A model generated the notes under the pieces. That model saw only the letters and a program-made list of their open reading frames with translations, was not told where the DNA came from and made no database searches. Positions 22,301 to 32,056 of a stretch of DNA of 64,000 nucleotides are shown here, piece by piece. Origin of the DNA: Ceratodon purpureus (lineage: Eukaryota; Streptophyta; Bryopsida; Pseudoditrichales; Ditrichaceae). Within the stretch, counting starts at the first letter, position 1; the number at the start of each line of letters is the position of its first letter. The stretch spans positions 9,960,564 through 10,024,563 of the forward strand of contig CM026422.1 of NCBI GenBank assembly GCA_014871385.1, written 5' to 3'. Made by a program: the position numbers and the translations under genes.

Positions 22301-22938
22301 CGTGTTGTTCAGCAGGGGATGAAGTATCAAGTAGAGGTTTTTCGTACAGCCCTTACGGGATGGGGGATTTGGACATGTGAGCATATACCTAGAGGTGCAT
22401 TTGTTTTTGAGTTGATGGGAGAGATTTTAACTAATGCTGAGCAAATGTTTAGAAATTTGGGGGTAGATGGGGGTCAGTCCTATAGCTTGCAACTCGATGC
22501 TGATTGGGCCACAGAGCGGAATTTGGACGACAACAATGCATTGTGCTTGGACAGTGCTCGATTTGGAAATGTTGCCAGATTTTTGAACCACAGGTTAGAG
22601 TCTGATTCCATTTTCACTACATCGACCTCCCCTTCCTTGTGTCCAATTCAATGTGACCTGACCGTGGGCCTTTGTCCTACAGGTGGGAAGATTCTAACTT
22701 AGTGGACATTCCAGTGTCAATAGAGAGTGTTGATCGCCGGTATTACCATGTGGCATTCTTTGCTAGTCGAATTATATATCCTGGAGAGGAACTAACCTGG
22801 GATTATGGCACAAATTTTTCTAAAGAAGATCCAGATTTGCCTAAATTTACTTGTAAATGCAAAAGTGCTAAGTGTAGGGACGGTACAGTACCACTTGCAG
22901 TCCGAAAGCCCCCCCGCACACCGCGTAGGAGTAGATGA
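16381..22938 (+). CDS. SET-domain fusion protein: accessory domain, coiled coil, RING-like, Gly/Ser repeats, pre-SET/SET/post-SET
   Basis: Exons 16381-18268, 19914-21463, 21875-22593 and 22683-22938 join in phase with GT-AG introns to about 1,470 residues. Exon 1 has a basic disordered start, an accessory domain (HPILYQHREW, then GGGLVNW) like those of T2/T3, a coiled coil and a RING-like finger (C-x2-C, CKHLYHPYC, CKC, later Cys/His). Exon 2 is acidic, then Gly/Ser-repeat, then Lys/Glu/Pro-rich. Exon 3 opens with a stretch ending SNGLERVP, then a pre-SET Cys cluster (CLCSSEC, CRCRGDCGNRVV), then SET (GWGIW, ELMGE). Exon 4 has GEELTWDYG and post-SET CKCKSAKC. SUVR/G9a-type enzymes of this build methylate H3K9. 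The usual NHSC motif reads NHRW, so activity is uncertain. The first in-frame ATG is used. If the second intron is not spliced, the product ends at TAG 21506. Confidence 0.72.
18269..19913 (+). other. Intron 1 of the SET-fusion gene, GTAC-rich
   Basis: GTATGT donor at 18269 and GGCAG acceptor at 19913, with a matching split Gly codon. In 19261-19860 I count about 20 GTAC tetramers where two or three are expected. I see no convincing coding sequence. Confidence 0.65.
20502..20742 (+). repeat. Coding tandem repeat (Gly/Ser) in the SET-fusion gene
   Basis: About eleven units of 18-30 bp encode variants of EGGGSRQG and then GGGGSTPV. The first half carries Arg/Gln, the second Thr/Pro. The tract resembles a long flexible linker between the RING-like part and the SET part. 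Copy number is likely to vary between element copies. Confidence 0.85.
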
Positions 22939-23899
22939 CTTCGGCATTGTGCTTGAACTTTACCATTTTCTGAAGTATGCACACATTTGCACATTCTTGT
23001 ATTTTTCGTATTTTTCATGCGGCTGCCCTTAATGTTCGTACAGACGGGATGTAATTCAAGTGACAGTCAGCTTCTCTATTGTCTGTAGAGCTGTAGACTT
23101 TGTCTTTGCACATGATTTGGATGTATTGTACTTACAAATAGACCAGCTGCAAAATGTTGAGCACTTAAGCAAGTAGCATTCATCTATAACAAACATTACA
23201 CACTCCAGTAAAACAGAGAAGAATTTAAATTGAGTTGATAAACTCACGCAATAATTTGAGGTAGCAAATCAGTATTTCAAACTGCTATAAGTACTTTCGA
23301 TGGTATTGTTTGAGTACTCTTAGTACTTGTCGAAACACCAACCAGTACTTCTAAAACCAACCCCAAATGAGAAACAAACCTCTCACCAAGGTCTGATAGC
23401 TCCCAATTTCTACATTCCGCATATCACTGCTATCCTCAGATATGAGCTCTTGAGGTACCGCTATCTAGTGCTCCCTGTAAAAGGGCCAAAAAAAAAGGAA
23501 AATAACTACAGTTCCTAATATCCAGCAAAATGTAGAACTATGATCGTCCAGCTTGACTCAAAATGAAAAAAGAAAAGGCACACTAAAAAGGTACGGACTC
23601 AAAAGAGAGTGACATTAGAAGGTACAAAATGAAATTTAAAAAAGAAGATTAGAAAGAATAAAATAAAAGAAAGGGATTGCAGGTTCTCTTAATCACAGAC
23701 TACTATGCCAGACAGTAGATGACTGAAGCAAAAAAAAGGGGGAGCACTTGGATAGCGGGACATCTCTAGAGCTCACTTTCAGTCAGACAAATACCCAAGC
23801 ATTTGTTTGACTTGTATCATCACGGGACCACTCCTTCTAAAACCAACGTCAAATGAGAAACTATCGTGAAATCAGAGTACAGAGTGGACCAACTTGTAC
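22939..23899. other. Spacer between the convergent SET-fusion and transposase genes
   Basis: Non-coding, fairly AT-rich, with GTAC/AGTACT motifs (23290-23345) and A-rich runs (23560-23660). It presumably holds both polyadenylation regions. No ORF of interest. Confidence 0.6.
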
Positions 23900-26800
23900 T
23901 TAATCTGCATTGAACGCCCACCACTCTCGCAAAGCATCTTCACATATCCTTTGTGTTTCACTTGACATCTTGTATACGGGAGTACCCTTTACCCTGTGTG
24001 GAGCAAGAACCATCGGAAATTTGCAAGCTCTAACCAGATGGGCATCAACGTGGGCATCAACTGCTCTGTCACACAGTACATATGTCTTCTCTCCACGACC
24101 ATACTTCTTGTAGTATTTTGCCTTGATCACAATGTCTCCGGCCCTGAATACGCCCCCCCATGGGCAAGTCATGGGTTCTGTTAAGACGAACTTCTTGGCT
24201 TGACACTGGAGAATGTAGAACTCCACCCCGTCTTCGTTGTCTTCTTCCGCTGGAATCATGAAGTTGTCACCAATGTCCACCAAGTCTCCCACCTCCTCGG
24301 AAACGCCGTCATACACCCAGTTTGCTTCCTCGTCAATTTCTTCAATTTGTTGAGCTACGGCACTTGCACTGAATGGTCGGAGCCTTTGGACCTGCCACTC
24401 CTCCACATGCGACAAGTTCTCACACTCAGTCCAATCACCATCTATGCAGGTATTACAGAAGCAAGACAACTCACGAGTTCTAAGCATGGTAGGATCAGTC
24501 ATAGAAAATCCCATGATTGAGTAGAGACTCTTCGAGCCTGGCAAAGTGTTACACTTCACACTCTTGTCAGCATGATCACATTCTGTATCTCCAATCAACC
24601 AGAATACTCGGGATAGAGGAGCAATTCTGGTTTGTGCATATGAGCTAGGAACACGCTCTGTATATTTCTCCTCCAAAAACTCCACAACTTGAGCTGCATT
24701 TTGTAAGGGCCTCAAGGGATTCTGAATTTGTTCAGCAGCAAGTGCCCTCTTCATCACAGCCCCTGCCCCATCCCATTCCCCCTTCCCATGAGCCGATTCA
24801 AAGTAATTCCAACGCATCTTGCAGCCACCGGTGAGCGCAGGGTACCGAGCAACGAAATACATAGCTGTTGCACACTTAAATTGGGCACTGCATCCGTCAC
24901 TGTACACCCAATGCTCCTCTGGAGTCAACCCCGAATCTCTTAGCCAATCCCAATGCAACAGCAAACAATGTTGCACAAACGCTGAATCGTGCGCCTTGTC
25001 GTCGGATATGTAGAAATGAGTTTGTTTCATGGTTTGCTCGCCTTCCTTCCACATTGTGATGTGCACCAAGATGGTCACACTCGTACTGAAGTAGTACAAG
25101 CTCTGGACCTCGTTTTGGATAGCAAATGTATAGTTCTCCGCATAGTCAATATGCGATATGACAACTCCCTCGGGCACGTTTTTCATCATCAATTGGCACT
25201 GCTCATCTTGCCATCGTGCTTTGAAGTTGTGGGTGATGAAGGTGGTCACGGTTTTCTCCATGTACGAAAGGAATTCGTGGGCAGGTGTCTCTCTGAAAGC
25301 CTCCCGCAACCGTTTCTTCACCTTTCCAGTCTGTGCATCCACTCCCACCTGGTAGTACTCAAAGCACTTCCATTTCACAAGGGCCGTGTTAGAAGCAGAC
25401 AACTCTAGAGGATAGATAGGAAAGAGATGGAAACCACAATGAGGACAGTCGCCGATAAGGCACTGAAGTCTATGCCACACATCGTACTCCCCTTTTGGAC
25501 ACACACATGACTCCCACATCAAGGGTATTCGCTTGAAAACATTCTCATGTGCATGACAACTCCCCTCCACATTGCCTGCGCACACTTGACAGTCACAAAC
25601 ACAGATCATCTGCGCATGCAGTCCTCGAGACTTCTCTCTGAGGTTGCTTAATCCAACCTTCATCATGTCCATCTCGACATGATATATACAACAACATGTA
25701 TTCCTCTCCTTTAGTTTTCGCACCCACCACGGCTTCAACCTCTCAAAAGCTCTCTGCCGCACACTGCATTCTGGATGGACTTCTTTGAATCGTAAGAAGA
25801 ATGTGGTCTGCAAAACACATACGCGAATCCATCAGGTACAAAAGGTCTCCCAGGCCTAAGTCCATAATATGGACAGATGGTACATAATTGTACTGAATGC
25901 AACAAACTACTACCACTGAGTACAAAAACGCATTGACACATACATTCAGGACCATTGTGTACAATTCACACTGCTATAAGTACTTTGTGGAGAACCAACT
26001 TCGGGGATATGGTAGGGTTTTAGGACTACCGTCGGTCGCTAAAATACTCGAAGTACTAAACGGTCAAACTTGTACATGGAAACTGATTAGTCCCAATTGT
26101 GAATGCTAAATTAAGGTAACAACGTACATGCTCTAGTATATTCTTTATACAATAAGTACATTGAAGGAACTTCTAATGTACATCTATAACTTTAAATTCC
26201 TACTGATACAACACTGAGTAGTTTTATGTACAAAGAGACAATCGACTTGATATCACAGAGTACTAGGAACACGTTTAGAACCACTTCTGTACTTCTCATT
26301 CCTAGTGGTTAGAAGTACAAGACCTTTAGAGGAATCAATGAATACGATAAGTACAAGTGATATTTCGCTCAAGAGAGACCACATGACAAGCTAAATTTAC
26401 AAAGAGTACACCTCCCAGCTACTCTATAGACCGAGGTTATCTAGGGACTTTTTTTTCCAACATTATGTATGTAAGACTACAGACTAGATAGAAAACGCAG
26501 TGCAGTAGTTACAGGGCAACTCATGTCGAGTACTCTCCATTTTTTTAACTACCTTCTTTGTACAACAGGAGCTCAAAAGCACAAGGACTAAGCATTCAGC
26601 TCTGCCAAAAAAATGAATATTTTTTGGAGTCTTATAACTTACCTGAGTCTCACAGAGATAATGTGTTGGATGCGGCTCGGCCCAGTCTCTGCGACCTACT
26701 CTGTGCCGCACAATGTCCTTCTTGTTTGGCGATACCTTAGTCTGACCATTCCACCAGGCCTCTATGCACTGCTTCACATACTCAGACAGACCCCCTCTCT

Positions 26801-27440
26801 TTTTCCGATGAAGACGAAGACTACAAACCGTGTCTGCTTGGTTGGGGGCGTAAACCCTTCTACTCAATGCAATACTGATGCTTGCTTGTGTTGTATCCAA
26901 AACGCGTGACAGGGGCCTCACCCCATCAATCCCCAAACTGACAGCGGCATCCAACAAGGCACTCTTCCTTGCTAAGCGCTCGTTTGAGTTGGCCACCTTC
27001 ACCAACTGCAACTCGTTTTTGAAGTTCTCAATAAAAGAATGAATCACCTTTGCTTCCTGTGGCCGAGCATAGTACACAGGAAGCAAAGGCAAAATAGTGT
27101 TATGACGCATGACCCTCTCTATAACATCTCTCCTACTCGATGGACCGGGACAACTTCTCAACTCCTTGACTACATACTGTGCAATGCGAAGGGACATCCG
27201 GTTTAACTCCCGCACTGTCATGCTGTCTTCAACATCGTCATTTGGCAGCACTGAAGCTAAAACCAGGGTCTCCTTGTGTCTCTGTCTATCTCTAGCTCTT
27301 TGACGAGCCTTCCTTTCTCTGGCCCTATCTGTAGCTGCTGCATGTAGCTCTTCCTGCAAGCGGACCTCAGCCTGCCTAGCTGCGAGACCAGGACGACTAA
27401 CACCATGTCGTAATCGCTGCCTCTTAGCAGTGTTACCCAT
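23900..27440 (-). CDS. T transposase (DDE-like), two exons
   Basis: The minus-strand exons 27440-26643 and 25807-23900 join in phase 0 (donor CAG|GTAAGT, acceptor TTTGCAG; 835-bp intron) to about 901 residues. The N-terminal 100 residues are strongly basic and probably bind DNA. A helical region follows with a segment like those before DDE cores (WAEPHPTHYLCETQ). The second exon has a Cys/His-rich module (CVCDCQVCAG, CPKGEYD, CPHCGFH), then HIDYAENY, YSDGCSAQFK and FESAHGKGEWDGAGAVMKR. This triplet of motifs, with an HGKG-x2-DG-x-G-x3-KR signature, is one I know from uncharacterised transposase-like proteins in animals. I take the two Asp and a later acidic residue as the catalytic triad. The start ATG at 27440 is chosen because seven upstream codons lack a conserved look. 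Confidence 0.75.
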
Positions 27441-27627
27441 TGCGGTAAATCTAATACACAATCACACGTCAAAAACCAAGCCACGGATCAGATACGTTAC
27501 ACTAAAGTAGAGTATGTAGTTGAAGAGTTGAGAAGCTAACACGGTTCAATAGTACTGCATGAGAAACAAAGAAGAATCACAGTGTCATGAGTCTAAAACG
27601 GGAACTCACCCTTGAGCCTCAGCCTCT

Positions 27628-27975
27628 CTACTTCCTAAACGCAACTGATTCGCAAGAAGCAGTAGGAGACCCAACTGAAACCCTTCCGACCGAAACAGAC
27701 GGTGATCGCTCGAAGCTGCTGGTGGAATAAGAATACGAAACTGGACTCATGAATAGAGAACGCCTTGGGGACTCATCTACGTTGTTGCACTTGCCAAGGT
27801 AGAAATCGCGATTCCCTTGTTTAGACACTGGGGTTTCTTCAACATATCCAGACTCAGATATCTCACTAAGTGAATGGTAACAAGAAGATTCAAACTCAGA
27901 AATCACCTCCTTCGTAAAATAAGAAGTAATCAGTCTCTGAACTAGAACAGCTTGGTGTGGTGTGGACCTTGACAT
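27628..27975 (-). CDS. Small Ser-rich ORF upstream of the T transposase
   Basis: An ATG-initiated 115-codon ORF, rich in Ser, Glu and Val, ends in TAG about 20 bases before a good donor (AAGG|GTGAGT) that could splice toward the transposase exon. It could be a 5' exon whose frame I cannot join, a regulatory upstream ORF, or chance. No domain is recognised. Confidence 0.35.
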   Translation of the reverse strand: MSRSTPHQAVLVQRLITSYFTKEVISEFESSCYHSLSEISESGYVEETPVSKQGNRDFYLGKCNNVDESPRRSLFMSPVSYSYSTSSFERSPSVSVGRVSVGSPTASCESVAFRK

Positions 27976-28836
27976 TATTCAGAAGGGAAGAACAAGCGGC
28001 TAAAAACTCATGCAGTCGATGTGTCTCGCTACACACACTACGAACTACAGCATTCAACCTAAACCCTTGCACGCAGCATGAACATCAACACATGAGGAAC
28101 AGCGTACTGAATCAAAGGTGAGCAACAGTGTGCTGCAAGCGTCAGGAAGGGACATGAACGAGAGAGACGATGACGTGGAAAAAATCACAAGGTGGCGGCG
28201 CCTTCATGACATGGCGGCCTGGCAGAATAGGATCTGGCATCAAAAACAAGGCAGTAGTTATTACACATTACGAGTACAATATATACGTCTAAGTACATTT
28301 AGTACAAGTAGCACGCAGGAAGGCGTCGAGGGCCAAGTAACGGAAAAATGATTTTTTGCTTAATTTGAGAGATGGCCATTCTAGAAACATGTCCTGCCGT
28401 CTAGAATCACAGACCCGATTAAGAAAAATATAATTTTCTACTTCGTAAGCCGTTGCAACCGAAGCCAGCATTTACTTCTAAGATCTATGCAAATTAAGTG
28501 ACGTACTTGTAGAATTTACGACGGATCCCAGAAGACTGGTTCTTCTTATCTCCTCTAAGAAAAAAGAAAACAAGATCTGAACCTTTGAGGCTTACCAAAT
28601 TTGTACTTTTTAAAATCTGAATACAGTGTGACTTTTCCATAGTACTTGACAATAGTACTTTTTTTGGACAATTAACTTCGTTTTCTAAGTAACTCAATAA
28701 CGTAGAAGAGACTTCACCTATGTAGAACTAAACAAAGCAAACCAAAAAAAGGAATTGAAATGCCTAAGCTAAGGTAATACGAAGTACAAAGTAATGTACT
28801 CTTTGACTAGTGTACTGTGACTCAAAAAGTACATTG
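27976..28836. other. T right arm, GTAC-rich, no gene
   Basis: Non-coding. From 28240 to the terminus I count about a dozen GTAC tetramers, many as AGTAC or GTACTT, in both orientations. The array runs up to the right TIR. Confidence 0.6.
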
Positions 28837-28855
28837 GTCTAGCGTACACACACCC
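28837..28855 (-). repeat. T right terminal inverted repeat
   Basis: GTCTAGCGTACACACACCC is the inverse of the left TIR at 16 of 19 positions and is followed by TTGG. Confidence 0.88.
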
Positions 28856-30596
28856 TTGGCTGCCAAAAATGAAGCCACGAATGCCAAGCTGGAACTCCTA
28901 AGCCTACATCTACATGGAACCGCTACCAACGAGGCAGCTAACGCTACCCCTCACGACTTGGAAGCACCCTTGGATCCTCTTAGATCAACTACACTTCCCA
29001 GAGAAAACCGCACTGCTGTAACATCACAGAGCGGAGGTGACCAAGAAAGGGTAACCAAATTTCCAAAAATACCATACCCGGTTTTTGACGAATCGGGAGA
29101 TCCTGACTGGCACATTCGCAGATTCAAAGTCATTGCTCGAACAAATGGTATACTTAGCTCCCTGGATTTACAGAACATTTTCGGTACCACGCTCCAAGGA
29201 AATCACATCAATTGGTACATTGATTTTGAAACCGAACACCCCTATGCCAACTGGGACGACATGGAACGCAGTTTCTTGCACAAATTTTGAAAGCTAAAAA
29301 CTAGCTCAGAGATACTCAGGGCTTTGGGTACTATCACCCAAGACAGAAACGAACTCGTGGACAAATTCTATGACAGATTCAAGCAATTGGCGGACAAGCT
29401 TAATCAACGGCCTGAAGAAGACTATCTATGTGAGTGGTTCAAAAAAGGCTTGTTACCATGGATTCAACAAGGTATTGTGATTCGTAGAGTTAAGACGTTA
29501 AGTGACATAGTCACGGAAGCCAATGACATAAGTAGAGAACTTGGAGCTCTAAACCGTACACAGTCACCACTGTTGCCCTTACCCACTTTGAGACCCAAAA
29601 ATCGCCAAGCACCCACGGTTTGTAGCACTTGTGGTAAAATACATAGTGGCCGTTGCTGTTTCGCTCAAGGAAGCTCCCGACCAGAAGAAAACAGACGCCC
29701 ACGGCCCACAGCAGCCTCCATGTACGCCGAGGAAGTACACGTAGACGCTTTTCAGCCGGGAAGGAATGATAGGTGCTGGGAATGCGGATCGCCCAATCAC
29801 CGACGAGGCCAATGCCCACACTTAAGGCAGCGCTGGAGTCAAACTCAAGGACCTTCGGAGATACATCGATCCGCTCCTACCACCATGGAAAACCAGAAAC
29901 CACCGGTCCAGAACCGTCGGGGCGGGGTTACACTAACTGAAGTACATAATGCTGAGACGAACGTGGCAGCCATCAGCGCCGCGGCAGTCACTACCCGCTC
30001 CAAGGCTACCGTGACTGAACATGTCGTGGAACACAGAAAACCCTTTCCCCCAAATCACTGGGAACGCTTGCATGATATCCGCAGAGACTTACAGAAAGGT
30101 CTAGAAATGACCACGACAAGCCCAGACCTTCAAAGCATACTGGAAGACACGAACGTCACCATAACTTTGTCCAAGTTATTAAAACTCAGCCCCGAATTAC
30201 ACAAGTATTTGCACCAAGTTACTCTGCCAGATACTAGAACAGATCCTACAGTGGTCGAGGTAAACGCAACCACCTTGGACCCTGATGCTGCAGTAATCCA
30301 CCTACAACTTGGACATCATGAGCTTACTAATGTGTTGGTTGACGGAGGATCTGGTGTGAATGTCATGAGTGAACACTTACGGAAACATTTGGGACTACCT
30401 CAACCAAAGACAGCCAAGTTTATCCTCCGAATGGCCAATGACGACCTTGTCACACCCTTGGGAATCTTAACCACCGTAGCCATCACCACCCATGGAGTAT
30501 TGACACCAGCTACGTTCGTCATTATAAACATGCCAAATAGTAGCAACTTCCCAATCATCCTGGGAAGGCCATGGCTCCGAGATATGAACGCGATAC
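28856..30596 (+). pseudogene. E1 gag (rest) and protease
   Basis: The frame resumes after T and encodes the gag body (FPKIPYPVFDESGD..DWHIRRF), a zinc knuckle (CWECGSPNHRRGQC, about 29772-29813) preceded by a C-x2-C..C cluster, then an aspartic protease (LVDGGSGVN at about 30335-30360; ILGRPWL near its end). A TGA at 29288-29290 stands where E3 has CGA, a C-to-T change at a CpG. The ORF is cut after RDMNAI by E2 at TSD GATAC and resumes at 46778. Confidence 0.85.
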
Positions 30597-31019
30597 TGTT
30601 AACCGGAGATTTATCCATCTCCCCTTTCCCAGTTCCAGTAACACTTTGTACAGTTTTTCATCCATGTCCCCGACAGTCATCCAGTCGGCTGGATGAACTC
30701 TGTCAGAGCCGACTGGATGAACTCTGTCGGAGCCGACCGGATGATTTCTGCTAGACTCTTAAGGCAGGTTTTAGGGTTTCTAAGATCATTCCTCACTAGT
30801 GCACTCAGAGTTAGGAGAGACTGAGGAGTCTTTATGAGCTACTGTGCCATGATTTTGGGGCAGATTTGACCCTCTTTATACAGTTTTGACTCACTTTTCC
30901 ACTCCTTTTGAGTGTTTCCTGCATTGTATGAGTGTTTCAGCACTATTGCTAGTTGGGTTTTTGTAGGGTTTTGATGGGTTGTGAAGGTTAGGGTTTTATG
31001 GGAAATCCTCCCTTTACCA
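30597..31019 (+). repeat. E2 5' LTR (423 bp)
   Basis: TGTTAACC...TTTACCA. It contains two imperfect 27-bp tandem units with TGGATGAACTCTGTC and three GCCGAC/GTCGGC sites at 30675-30740. TTTATACAG near 30876 is TATA-like. Confidence 0.92.
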
Positions 31020-31020
31020 T

Positions 31021-31032
31021 TGGCGACCATGC
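31021..31032 (+). other. E2 primer binding site
   Basis: TGGCGACCATGC starts one base after the LTR and matches the E1 and E3 sites. Confidence 0.7.
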
Positions 31033-32056
31033 TCTAGTTCGTTCGATGTGAATCTCCTGCTGTTTGGGGGCTGTCCACACACTAGAAGGGTTAGAAAGTA
31101 CACTCATTAGGGCTGCAGGGGTGCAGCAGGAGCTGTTACGACCTCCTAGTAGTGCTGATTGTTGTTCATTCTCAGTTCACAGGCTGCACAGTTTTTGATT
31201 GGGTGTTGCGAGTCACTGCAAGTGTCTGCATTGGGGGCAGGCTGCACCATCAGCACTGGCAGAATCTTTGTTGTTTCACTCAACATCACTGGGGCAGTAG
31301 ACAGAGGACAACATTACTTAGGTGTTTCCAAGGTGGAGGCACTGGTGCAGTTACAGAGACAGACTAGCACACGTCCAGAGCGCAGTGACAGCAGAGCGGA
31401 TCTGTTGCAGACTGGAGGGCGTAGGTGCTGCGACATTTTGTGAGAGGCAGAATTTTCATCACCCACCACAGTGAACTGAGGGCCGTTCCCAGATCGAAAA
31501 AGGGGATACAGGCTGATCTGCAACCTCATCACGGGAGAGGAGGTGAAGGTAAGTCACTGTAACCCTAGTATTTTAGATTCAAAGTTACAGATCCAGAGAA
31601 ACTGCTGTTAAGGAATTTGAATTTTGAATTTGGGTATATCGATTGGCACCTCAGTCAGCCTTGCGGTTCTCAAAGTTGGGACCTGGTCAGACTGTAGGAT
31701 AGTGTGGAGTACTTGAGTCTGCAATTGAATTGTGTTTTGGGTAAAACTGTAAGGACAGTTAACTACAGGATTAAAAATCTGTAGGAGTTAATACACTGCG
31801 AAAAAGGGGATAGCAAACAGCTGGGAAGTATACCCCCAGAAAATGTTCAGTAAAAATTTTCAGTAAGGAAAAAGATGGTACTACTAACCGGGCCACACAG
31901 CTAGGGGGCTGTGGTCTGTGAGTGTTGTATTAGCAGGAAGACTCAGGACAGTGAACAGTCGACTGACTGTGAAGGGAGAAGTGCAATCAGTCAACAGCAG
32001 AGGCAAGTAGTACCATACAAGCAGCAGAACAACTCAACAGTCAACAACCACCATCC
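31033..32056 (+). other. E2 leader, about 1 kb
   Basis: No conserved coding sequence. Short ORFs lie in it without motifs. GGTAAGTCACTG near 31549 could be a donor, but no paired acceptor is evident. It would hold the packaging signal of the RNA. Confidence 0.5.

Larger units (their letters stand above)
13788..28855 (+). mobile_element. T: 15-kb DNA transposon with DDE-like transposase and SET-fusion gene
   Basis: Nineteen-base TIRs (GGGTTAATGTACGCTAGAC and, at the right, the inverse of GGGTGTGTGTACGCTAGAC; 16 of 19 identical) bound 15,068 bp inserted in E1 gag. TTGG is duplicated at 13784-13787 and 28856-28859, and removing T restores the gag frame exactly. Inside are an AT-rich left arm with degenerate repeats, a four-exon SET-fusion gene on the plus strand, a convergent two-exon transposase on the minus strand and a GTAC-dense right arm. 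The 4-bp TSD and the transposase exclude hAT, MULE and CACTA as I know them; Sola-like or Academ-like groups are candidates. The genes look intact, suggesting a relatively young insertion. Confidence 0.88.

Noticed and set aside
30660-30754. C-terminal SRLDELC-type repeats at the end of the E1 gag-protease ORF
   Set aside because: This is the E1 frame reading into the E2 LTR; it reflects tandem units in that LTR, not a protein feature.
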